A stretch of 21,847 bases of DNA. It comes from JBEIJQ01 sp040380145. Its GTDB lineage: Bacteria > Bacteroidota > Bacteroidia > Chitinophagales > Saprospiraceae. Shown here piece by piece: positions 15,458 through 21,847 of the stretch. The notes below the pieces were generated by a model that was given only the letters and a program-made list of their open reading frames with translations, was not told where the DNA came from and made no database searches. The position numbers were made by a program, and so were the translations under genes. The stretch spans positions 1 to 21,847 of the forward strand of contig JBEIJQ010000036.1 in NCBI GenBank assembly GCA_040380145.1, written 5' to 3'. How positions within the stretch are numbered: the stretch's first letter is position 1; the number at the start of each line of letters is the position of its first letter.

Positions 15458-16315
15458 ATGAACCGTTTGTTTTTTTCCCTGCTCGTCAGCTGCTCCCTCG
15501 GCGTCGTGTATCCCCTCAACGCCCAGCAGGCTCCGGCCGCCAAAACCTACATCGACAAAATGCTCAACGCCATCGACCAGGTCAAGTTCGTTAAGTTCAT
15601 GATCAAGTCCAAGGAACGGTTCGGCCAACAGTACCTCGACCATCACAATTTCATGAAAATCTACCAGTCCCCTTTCCAAGTCTATCTGAAAGACCAAAGC
15701 AATGGGGTGGAAGTGCTGTACATCGACGGCTGGAACAGCAACAAGTGCTACATCAACCCCAACGGCTTCCCGTGGACCAATGTCAGTTTCAGTCCTTTGG
15801 CCGATCGGGTGCGCCAAGATCAGCACCACACGATCTTCGAGGCGGGCTTTTGGTACCTCGGTCGGACGATGCGGGCCCTGATCAAGCGAATCGAAACCGA
15901 AAAACGCGACTACAACCGCCACTTCCAATACCTCGGCGAAAGTTCGTGGGGAGGGGTTTCTTACTACAAATTGAGCTTGGTGAACGACGAGTTCGCCTAC
16001 GAAAACTATACCCTCACCAAGGACGAGACCCCCAGGGACATCGCCCAGCGACTGAATCTCAACGATGCTCTGATCGAAGCCAAGAACAACATCGGCCACG
16101 GCAAATTGAAAGCCGGCACGACCATCAAAATCCCCAATACGTTCGCCAAAAAAGTCGAACTTTTCCTCGACAAAAACACTTTTCTCCCCCATATCCAAGT
16201 GGTGTACGACGAGAACGGCCTGTTCGAGCAATACGAAATGTACAACGTCGAAATCAACCCATACTTCGCTCCGGACGAGTTTTCTACCTCGAACAAAAAC
16301 TTCGGCTTCAAATAA
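15458..16315 (+). CDS. Secreted DUF1571-like protein with an embedded LysM segment
   Basis: 285 residues with a signal peptide at 1-22 (cleavage after LNA). Residues about 28-180 and 230-285 resemble the DUF1571 family, an antiparallel beta fold akin to outer-membrane lipoprotein carriers: KVxxKER near 48-55, EVLYIDGWNSNKCYINPNG (85-103), and the ending FLPHIQVVYDENGLFEQYEM (242-261). Between them, 184-226 reads as a LysM motif, YTLTKDETPRDIAQRLNL then GTTIKIPN, which normally binds peptidoglycan N-acetylglucosamine chains. The LysM lies inside the beta-domain instead of at a terminus. The DUF1571 name is from memory of Bacteroidota homologues. It is third in the DUF4159 cluster. Confidence 0.8.
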   Translation: MNRLFFSLLVSCSLGVVYPLNAQQAPAAKTYIDKMLNAIDQVKFVKFMIKSKERFGQQYLDHHNFMKIYQSPFQVYLKDQSNGVEVLYIDGWNSNKCYINPNGFPWTNVSFSPLADRVRQDQHHTIFEAGFWYLGRTMRALIKRIETEKRDYNRHFQYLGESSWGGVSYYKLSLVNDEFAYENYTLTKDETPRDIAQRLNLNDALIEAKNNIGHGKLKAGTTIKIPNTFAKKVELFLDKNTFLPHIQVVYDENGLFEQYEMYNVEINPYFAPDEFSTSNKNFGFK

Positions 16316-16355
16316 TAGTGTTGATTTTCAGTGAAAAAAACCAAAAAAAACGAAC

Positions 16356-17141
16356 ATGATCTCTTATTCCGTTGACGGCCACATCGCCACGATCACGCTC
16401 GACCGGCCCGAAAAGCGCAACGCTTTCAATGCCGAGTTCGTGTCTCGCCTGCGCGAAACCGTGGACCGGGCCGCCGACGATCCCACCGTGCGGGTCGTGA
16501 TGCTGCGCGCCAACGGAGATGTGTTCAGCGCCGGGGCCGATCTGGGTTACCTGCAATCGCTCCAATCTTTTTCCTACGAAGAAAATCTCGCCGATTCGAC
16601 GGTGCTGGCCGATCTGTACCATCGGATCTATGCCCACCCCAAGGTGTTCATCGCCCTCGTTCAGGGCCACGCCATTGCGGGCGGTTGCGGGTTGGCCACC
16701 GTGTGCGATTTTTGTTTTGCCGTTCCCAAGGCCGTTTTCGGCTATACCGAGGTCAAGATCGGTTTCATCCCCGCCATCGTGTCGGTGTTCCTGGTCCGCA
16801 AGGTCGGAGAGGCCAAGGCCCGAGAAATGCTGCTCACCGGCAAGCTCGTCTCGGCCCAGATCGCCAAGGATCTCGGACTGATTAACCGCGTGCTGGAACG
16901 GGAGCAACTGGAAACGGAGGCCTACGCTCTGGCCGACGAACTGGTGTCCGGCACCTCCGGCGAATCGCTGCGCCTCACCAAGCGGTTGCTGGCCCGGTTG
17001 CCCGAAATGGGCACCGAGGAGGCGTTCCGCTTTGCCGCCGAACAAAACGCCCAAGCCCGCATGACAGCCGATTGCCAACGCGGGATAGCGGCCTTCCTCA
17101 ACAAGGAAACGTTGAACTGGGGAGGCGGGCAAAGCGTTTGA
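16356..17141 (+). CDS. Enoyl-CoA hydratase/isomerase family protein, methylglutaconyl-CoA hydratase-like
   Basis: Crotonase-fold acyl-CoA enzyme, 261 residues, the normal length. The N-terminal strand pair with LDRPEKRNAFN (15-25), the oxyanion-hole loop FSAGADLGYL (57-66) and GHAIAGGCGLATVCDF (104-119) are clear. In classical enoyl-CoA hydratases the latter loop carries a catalytic Glu two residues after GG. Here that position is Gly112, whereas the second catalytic Glu is kept as Glu132 in YTEVKIGFIPA. The combination GLA plus TEVKIGFIPAIVS is what I remember from LiuC-type 3-methylglutaconyl-CoA hydratases of leucine breakdown, so that specificity is likely but not proven. No other leucine-catabolism gene is in the window. 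The gene is 40 nt after the DUF1571-like gene. Confidence 0.9.
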   Translation: MISYSVDGHIATITLDRPEKRNAFNAEFVSRLRETVDRAADDPTVRVVMLRANGDVFSAGADLGYLQSLQSFSYEENLADSTVLADLYHRIYAHPKVFIALVQGHAIAGGCGLATVCDFCFAVPKAVFGYTEVKIGFIPAIVSVFLVRKVGEAKAREMLLTGKLVSAQIAKDLGLINRVLEREQLETEAYALADELVSGTSGESLRLTKRLLARLPEMGTEEAFRFAAEQNAQARMTADCQRGIAAFLNKETLNWGGGQSV

Positions 17142-17191
17142 ATGGGGTTTCACAACTGTTCATTTCCATCATTTTTCTTCTAAAAATTTTT

Positions 17192-17914
17192 ATGAAAAAA
17201 ATTCTTTTCCTGCTGTTTTTTCTGCCCCTGCTGTTGGGATCGGACGCACTTTTTGCCCAAAAAAAGCCCAATTTTGAAGAAGGCACGATCGTTTTCGGCC
17301 TCAACATGGAAGGGGGCGAAGCCCAAATGGGCATGCTCGCCGGTATGGTCAATATGAGCATGTCGTTCAAAGGCGACAAAAGCAAGCTCGACATCGGATT
17401 GATGGGCGGCGCCCTCGGCAAGTTACAGATCGTTTCGCCGGGCGAAGGACAAAAATCCTTCATGATGTACGATGTGCCCATGATCAACGACCGCGCAGTG
17501 GTCCGTCTGGATTCGGTGCCCCAAGCCGAAGGCCAAGCTCCGGCCCCGGAGGTCAATGCGGGAGGGCTGTTCAACGGTGCCGATATCAAATATGTCAAAG
17601 GCCGCAAAAAAATCGCCGGCTACAAGTGCAAAAAGGCGGAAATGTCCTTGATGGGCCAAACCGCCACGATCTACTACACCGACAAATTGCGCCCGGCTTC
17701 CATGCCCCAAGGGTTCGACAAATTGAAAGGGTTCCCGCTCGAGCTCGAGCTGAATTTCATGGGCATGAAACTGAACTTCGCCGCCAAAGAGGTCAAAAAA
17801 GGCGGGGTGGGCGCCGCCGATTTCCAAAAACCCGATGGCTACGAAGAGATCACCTTGGAAGAGTTCATGAAAAAAGCCCAGGAAATGGGCAAAGGCGGCG
17901 GGATCGGGATGTGA
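17192..17914 (+). CDS. Met-rich secreted protein, DUF4412-like
   Basis: 240 residues with a signal peptide at 1-22 (Met-Lys-Lys, hydrophobic core, LFAQ). The mature part opens with a beta-like segment (FEEGTIVFGLNMEGG, 28-42) and contains KKIAGYKCKKAEMSLMGQ (143-160) followed by IYYTDKLRPA. This pattern resembles DUF4412 and related Bacteroidota envelope proteins built like lipoprotein carriers; the family call is tentative. It is unusually rich in methionine: 18 in the mature protein, six of them at 39-57. It has a single mature cysteine (Cys149). The frame is open upstream but the ATG at 17192 begins the signal. It is 50 nt after the hydratase gene and ends the unit before a strong terminator. 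Confidence 0.7.
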   Translation: MKKILFLLFFLPLLLGSDALFAQKKPNFEEGTIVFGLNMEGGEAQMGMLAGMVNMSMSFKGDKSKLDIGLMGGALGKLQIVSPGEGQKSFMMYDVPMINDRAVVRLDSVPQAEGQAPAPEVNAGGLFNGADIKYVKGRKKIAGYKCKKAEMSLMGQTATIYYTDKLRPASMPQGFDKLKGFPLELELNFMGMKLNFAAKEVKKGGVGAADFQKPDGYEEITLEEFMKKAQEMGKGGGIGM

Positions 17915-17939
17915 TCGCCCGGATCCTTTTCAGTCAAAA

Positions 17940-17977
17940 ACTCCCCTCGGCAAGTGCCCGAGGGGAGTTTTTTTTTT
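17940..17977 (+). terminator. Strong intrinsic terminator after the Met-rich protein gene
   Basis: A perfect 11-bp stem, ACTCCCCTCGG (17940-17950) with CCGAGGGGAGT (17958-17968), encloses a 7-nt loop and is followed by an unbroken run of ten T from 17968. Five A precede the stem, so it could also work on the minus strand. It lies 25 nt after the stop codon. Confidence 0.92.
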
Positions 17978-17984
17978 ACCTTTC
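17977..17984 (+). promoter_or_regulatory. Candidate -7 box for the PNGase F-like gene
   Basis: TACCTTTC matches TAnnTTTG at all but the last base and begins in the T-run of the preceding terminator, 31 nt before the ATG at 18016. Something must drive this gene, since a strong terminator separates it from the upstream unit; this is the best site seen in the short gap. Confidence 0.35.
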
Positions 17985-18015
17985 CGACCATTTTCAAACA
18001 CCAAAAAAATTGTTC

Positions 18016-21000
18016 ATGGCCTTGCGCACTTTTGTTTTGAGCCTGCTGTTGCCCTTGGGCCTTTGGGCTGGCCCCGGCGATACCCTGATGGTACAAGCCT
18101 TCACCTTCGGCGGTCCGCAGGATGCGGTCATCGCCTTCCCCAACGGCAACCAATCTTTCGAGCGGGTGCTGATGTACTACACCCTGAAATGCGTGCCGGG
18201 CGGCGCGGGCGGACTGCAATTTCCCTGCGGCGAGTGGGATTATCTCACCTACACTTACCTGTACCAACCGACGGGCAATTTCGATTCCACGCAACTGTCA
18301 CAGGCCAACTTCATGGTCGGCCCGACCTCGCCCGACTCTGTCTCGTTCGCCTGGTCGCCCACCTACGACCTATATGCCCGCCAGCAGATCCGCACGGTGG
18401 TGGACAACACCCTTTCGGAAACGACCGCCGAAATCGGCTCCGGCCTTTCCGGCTCTTCCGCGCCTTTCGATGCGGCCCACCCCCGCAACAGGTCGCAGTA
18501 CCTCTGGCTGGCCAACGAACTCTCTGCCGCCGGCCTTTTGGCCGGGGACTTGGACCGTCTGACCCTCTTTTTGGCCAACGGCGCGGGCTCGCTGCATGGA
18601 CTGACCGTCCGCATAAAGGCCACCAACGCCGCTGCCCTCGACCCCAACGCTCCGGATCTGACCGGTTTCACCACCGTTTATCGAGCCAATACCGATCTGC
18701 CCGCCAGCGGTCCGCTGACCCTCGATTTCCAAACGCCTTTCGCTTGGAACGGCACCTCCAATCTGCTGGTGGAAATCCTGTACGACAACGCCTCCGCACA
18801 AGCGCCGACCAACTTGGTCGAGTCCGATTCCACCGGCTTCGCTTCCGGATTGCTGAACGACAGCGACGACGCCTACCTCGATTTCGACGGCTACGATTAC
18901 GCGCAAACGATCGACAACACGCTTTTTGACCAACTGTCCGACAAGATCACGGTCTCGTTCTGGTTGTACGGAGCGCCCGAACAGCCCGAGCCGGAGTACG
19001 CGTTCGAAGGCCGCGACGCACAGGGCTTTCGCGTGATCAACGCCCACCTGCCCTGGGACAACGGCCGCGTCTATTGGGATGCCGGCAACGATGGCGGCGC
19101 CTACGACCGGATCGACAAACAGGCCCAGACCAACGATTACGAAGGCCGCTGGAACCACTGGGCCTTCGTGAAGGACGCCACGGCGGGCACGATGCAGATC
19201 TTCCTCAACGGCGCGCTCTGGCACAACGGCACGGGCAAGACCCGCTTGATGGACGATATCGAGACCTTCATCCTGTGCAAAGGAGGCCTCGGCGGGGGCA
19301 ATTTCTCCTTCTACGACGGCTTTATGGACGAGTTCCAGCTATGGAACACCAACCTCGATGCCGCCACCATCAACGCATGGCGGCTCCGCGAGGTGGATGC
19401 CACGCACCCCAACTATGCCAACCTGCTCCTGTACTATCGTTTCGACGAACACACGCCCGATCGCGCCGCCGACGCCTCCGGACACAACGGCGATGCCCAT
19501 CTGATGGGCCTGCCCCGCCGGGTATGGACGCCCGCTGCGGAAAAGTTCAAAAACTTCCGGGCGACCGAGCTGCGGCCCAAGGTGCGCTTTCACCAGGGCG
19601 ATTACCTCAGCCACACCGACACGATCCAATACTGGGACACCGTGTACCGCGACGGATTTACCCTCGAATTGTTCGACCATCCCACCTCGCCCGCCCTGCC
19701 CACCGACACCCTGCACGTTTGGGCGCCGGGCTGGCAGTACGTTTACGATCTGAACGGCGCCAAAGTGGACTCCTCCTGGGCCGGCGCCGATTCCACGATC
19801 TACAAAACGGTCCGCAACTACTACGGCCCGCCCTTTGAAATCGTGGACCGGATCGAACTGGGCCGCTACATCACACCCTACGGCATCAACCTCGACATGG
19901 GCCCCGACGGCTGGACTTGGATCTACGATGTCACCGATTACCTGCCCGTCCTGCGCGGCTCCAAACGCCTCACCGCCGGCAACTGGCAGGAACTGCTCGA
20001 CCTGAAGTTCCTGTTCATCGAGGGCACGCCCGCCCGGCAGCCGCTTTCCGTTCAGAACGTCTATATCGGCGATTATGGCTACGGCAACAGCATCCCCGGC
20101 AACCCGGGCAGCATCGAAAACCAACTGACGCCCCGCACCGTGAACATCCCCGCCGGCACCTCCTCGGCCCTGCTGAAAGTGCGTACCACCGGCCACGGAT
20201 TCGGCGGTACCCTCAACTGCGCCGAATTCTGCCCGCGCAACAACGTTGTCAAAATCAACGGCACGCCGCGGTTCAACCAATACCTGTGGGACAACGATTG
20301 TTCGCTCAACCCCTTGTTCCCACAAGGTGGCACATGGATTTACAGCCGCGCCAACTGGTGCCCGGGCAAAGATGTGCACACCGATGAGTACGAACTGACC
20401 CCGTACATCACGCCGGGTTCGCCGATGACCGTTGATTACGATATGCAGGCCAACTACCAATGGGACGGTCAGGGAAGTTATCCCACTTATGTGATCGAAT
20501 CGCAGGCGTTCACCTACGGACCCAACCAGTTCAACCACGACGCCCGCTTGGAGCAGATCATCGCCCCCAACAACATGAAGATCTACGGCCGCCAAAACCC
20601 CACTTGCGGCGGGCCGATCATCCGCGTGCGCAACATGGGCGCGCAGACGATGACCAGCCTCACGGTGGATTACGGCATTACGGGCGGCCCCTCCGGAAAC
20701 TACACGTGGACGGGCAACCTGCCCTTCAACCAGGCCACCGACATCCAGTTGCCGCCCTTCGCCGGCGGACAGGCTTGGCCAGATGCGGCGGGACAACGCT
20801 TTTACGCCACCATCAGCGCTCCATCCGGTCAGCCCGACGAATATGCGCCCAACAACTCGGCCAGCAGTTCTTTCACGAACACCCAGGTGATCGAATCCGA
20901 CCGCCTGCTGCTGCTGTTCTACACCAACGGCTTCGCCAGCGAGAGTTCCTTTGTGCTCAAGGACGAAAACGGCAACGTGGTTGACCAACGGCAATATGTC

Positions 21001-21483
21001 AACAACAACCAGATCCACCGCGATACCCTGCTCGTGCCCCCCGGTTGCTACACCTTGTCCATCTTGGACAGCGACGACGACGGGCTGGCCTTTTTCGCCA
21101 ACAACGACGGCGGCGGTTGGGCAAGGATCTATCGCCTCGGCAACAATGTGGTGCTACACAATTTCCCCGCGGATTTCGGCCGCCAAACGGATTTCCGTTT
21201 CGTGACGCGCCTGCCCACGGGCATCGAAGAAACCGCCCAAGAAGAAACCCGCTTGGAAGTGTTCCCCGTGCCCACCTCCGAACAGGTGTTCGTGCGCCTG
21301 CCGGCCTCCTCCGGCGAAGCCCTTCTGCGGGTCTTCGACCTGACCGGCCGCTTGGTGCTCCAACGGGACTATGTGACCGGTACCGACGAGTCGATCTCGG
21401 TCGCAGGCTGGGGCCCAGGAACTTACTGGGTCACCGTCCAAACCAACGGAAAGACCTTTACGGGCAAACTCGTGGTGCTGTAA
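18016..21483 (+). CDS. T9SS-exported peptide-N-glycosidase F-like protein with inserted LamG-like domain
   Basis: 1155 residues, signal peptide at 1-18. Two separated regions match PNGase F, which removes N-glycans from asparagine. The N-domain starts at about 40-85 with C59, C71 and CGEWD (71-75), where Asp75 matches catalytic Asp60 (mature numbering). It resumes at about 605-670 with RYITPYG and YDVTDY. The C-domain (about 675-835) has NCAEFC (734-739), with Glu737 matching Glu206, and NWCPG (780-784). Cysteine pairs 59/71, 735/739 and 762/782 match the three PNGase F disulfides. The 520-residue insertion contains a LamG/concanavalin-like domain at about 284-500. After the C-domain come CARDB-like and beta-rich segments, then a T9SS sorting domain (about 1080-1155, EVFPVPTSEQ to KLVVL). 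PNGase F Glu118 seems replaced near 655. Enzyme activity is uncertain. Confidence 0.85.
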   Translation: MALRTFVLSLLLPLGLWAGPGDTLMVQAFTFGGPQDAVIAFPNGNQSFERVLMYYTLKCVPGGAGGLQFPCGEWDYLTYTYLYQPTGNFDSTQLSQANFMVGPTSPDSVSFAWSPTYDLYARQQIRTVVDNTLSETTAEIGSGLSGSSAPFDAAHPRNRSQYLWLANELSAAGLLAGDLDRLTLFLANGAGSLHGLTVRIKATNAAALDPNAPDLTGFTTVYRANTDLPASGPLTLDFQTPFAWNGTSNLLVEILYDNASAQAPTNLVESDSTGFASGLLNDSDDAYLDFDGYDYAQTIDNTLFDQLSDKITVSFWLYGAPEQPEPEYAFEGRDAQGFRVINAHLPWDNGRVYWDAGNDGGAYDRIDKQAQTNDYEGRWNHWAFVKDATAGTMQIFLNGALWHNGTGKTRLMDDIETFILCKGGLGGGNFSFYDGFMDEFQLWNTNLDAATINAWRLREVDATHPNYANLLLYYRFDEHTPDRAADASGHNGDAHLMGLPRRVWTPAAEKFKNFRATELRPKVRFHQGDYLSHTDTIQYWDTVYRDGFTLELFDHPTSPALPTDTLHVWAPGWQYVYDLNGAKVDSSWAGADSTIYKTVRNYYGPPFEIVDRIELGRYITPYGINLDMGPDGWTWIYDVTDYLPVLRGSKRLTAGNWQELLDLKFLFIEGTPARQPLSVQNVYIGDYGYGNSIPGNPGSIENQLTPRTVNIPAGTSSALLKVRTTGHGFGGTLNCAEFCPRNNVVKINGTPRFNQYLWDNDCSLNPLFPQGGTWIYSRANWCPGKDVHTDEYELTPYITPGSPMTVDYDMQANYQWDGQGSYPTYVIESQAFTYGPNQFNHDARLEQIIAPNNMKIYGRQNPTCGGPIIRVRNMGAQTMTSLTVDYGITGGPSGNYTWTGNLPFNQATDIQLPPFAGGQAWPDAAGQRFYATISAPSGQPDEYAPNNSASSSFTNTQVIESDRLLLLFYTNGFASESSFVLKDENGNVVDQRQYVNNNQIHRDTLLVPPGCYTLSILDSDDDGLAFFANNDGGGWARIYRLGNNVVLHNFPADFGRQTDFRFVTRLPTGIEETAQEETRLEVFPVPTSEQVFVRLPASSGEALLRVFDLTGRLVLQRDYVTGTDESISVAGWGPGTYWVTVQTNGKTFTGKLVVL

Positions 21484-21503
21484 AAAGGGCTTCTGTTTCG
21501 GGA

Positions 21504-21539
21504 AAAATCGCCGCCGGGAGTTGTCCCGGCGGCGATTTT
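21504..21539 (+). terminator. Strong hairpin terminator after the PNGase F-like gene
   Basis: A perfect 16-bp inverted repeat, AAAATCGCCGCCGGGA (21504-21519) with its complement at 21524-21539, encloses the 4-nt loop GTTG. The right arm ends in four T and is followed by GGTTTTT. It starts 21 nt after the stop codon. Confidence 0.9.
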
Positions 21540-21658
21540 GGTTTTTGGGAAAAAAGGAGAATCCGAAAAGTTTTGGATGGAAAGGTGTTCGTTCGCGGTT
21601 GAAGGCGGTTGAGGGCCGTGGAGGCGTCCCCGCCCCCGTTTTTCAACTTGCAATTTTG

Positions 21659-21666
21659 TATCTTTG
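21659..21666 (+). promoter_or_regulatory. -7 box for the rightmost lipoprotein gene
   Basis: TATCTTTG is a perfect TAnnTTTG match with a T-run about 20 nt upstream in the -33 region. It lies 76 nt before the ATG at 21742, downstream of a strong terminator, as expected for a new transcription unit. Confidence 0.7.
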
Positions 21667-21741
21667 CTCACGTTTTCCATCGTTCGTTTTCCACTCAAAG
21701 TCCGCTTCCGGATAAGTTTCCGGAAAAATTTTTTCTAAAAA

Positions 21742-21847
21742 ATGAGAAAAAACAATCCGTTTGTCCACCCGTGCGTTTTGTCTGCCCTGCTGCTCCCGAT
21801 CCTGCTCCTGACGGCTTGTTGGGGCGGCGGTCCGGATGGTCCCGAAA
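21742..21847 (+). CDS. Lipoprotein (N-terminal part, runs off the window)
   Basis: Thirty-five codons are present before the right edge. The start is fixed by an in-frame TAA six bases upstream of the ATG. The sequence has a short positive N-terminus, a hydrophobic core (about 12-24) and the lipobox LTAC with Cys26, followed by Gly-rich residues (WGGGPDGPE), typical of the flexible linker of Bacteroidota lipoproteins. The mature domain is outside the window, so the function cannot be told. Confidence 0.75.
   Translation, partial: MRKNNPFVHPCVLSALLLPILLLTACWGGGPDGPE

Noticed and set aside
19339..21018. A 559-codon open frame antisense to the PNGase F-like gene
   Set aside because: The sense frame has signal peptide, conserved cysteines and sorting domain; the antisense frame is Val/Gly/Asp/His-rich shadow sequence.
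1..21847. CRISPR array, insertion sequence, phage genes, tRNA or rRNA
   Set aside because: No regularly spaced repeats, transposase or integrase motifs, terminal inverted repeats, tRNA-like cloverleaf or rRNA sequence was seen on either strand.

Overview
The window looks like a chromosomal segment of a high-GC member of the Bacteroidota, probably a Saprospiria-type lineage; the phylum is confident and the family is inferred. Four things point there: TAnnTTTG-type -7 promoter boxes (7273-7280, 11366-11373, 14230-14237, 21659-21666); almost no Shine-Dalgarno sequences, with AT-rich leaders directly before starts; a C-terminal type IX secretion (T9SS) sorting domain; and families typical of Bacteroidota (secreted DUF4159, DUF1571 with LysM, the rsfS-ftsH pair). 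I see no mobile element, CRISPR array, rRNA or tRNA.

Left part, minus strand (1-7280). A partial secreted serine-hydrolase-like gene runs off the left edge. Next to it is a complete tripartite efflux operon, read right to left: a TetR-type regulator, a TolC-like outer-membrane factor, a lipoprotein periplasmic adaptor and a large RND permease, ending at a hairpin (391-429). The regulator comes first, behind its own -7 box, so autoregulation of the whole operon is the simplest reading.

Divergent gap (7260-7913). About 650 bp hold the tetR promoter, an AT-rich stretch with a 16-bp palindrome, a GC-rich segment with competing hairpins, and the probable rsfS promoter.

Centre, plus strand (7914-14195). 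rsfS (ribosome silencing factor), ftsH (membrane AAA+ zinc protease) and hldD (ADP-heptose epimerase for lipopolysaccharide core) are packed with gaps of 8 and 1 nt. A TrmH-family RNA methyltransferase with its own promoter and a tandem direct repeat follows; its stop codon overlaps the GTG start of a DUF418-like polytopic membrane protein. A BASS-family transporter comes next.

Right part, plus strand (14230-21847). A probable transcription unit carries a secreted DUF4159 protein, a small lipoprotein, a DUF1571-like protein with an embedded LysM segment, a LiuC-like enoyl-CoA hydratase and a Met-rich DUF4412-like secreted protein, ending at a strong terminator (17940-17977). A 1155-residue T9SS-exported protein follows. 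It is related to peptide-N-glycosidase F, with the catalytic N-domain interrupted by a roughly 520-residue insertion that includes a LamG-like domain. A second strong terminator closes it, and a new promoter and the start of a lipoprotein gene run off the right edge.

Most genes are recognisable housekeeping or envelope functions. The parts most worth follow-up are the split PNGase F-like protein, the DUF4159/lipoprotein/DUF1571-LysM cluster, and the RND permease with an extra hydrophobic pair between its two halves.
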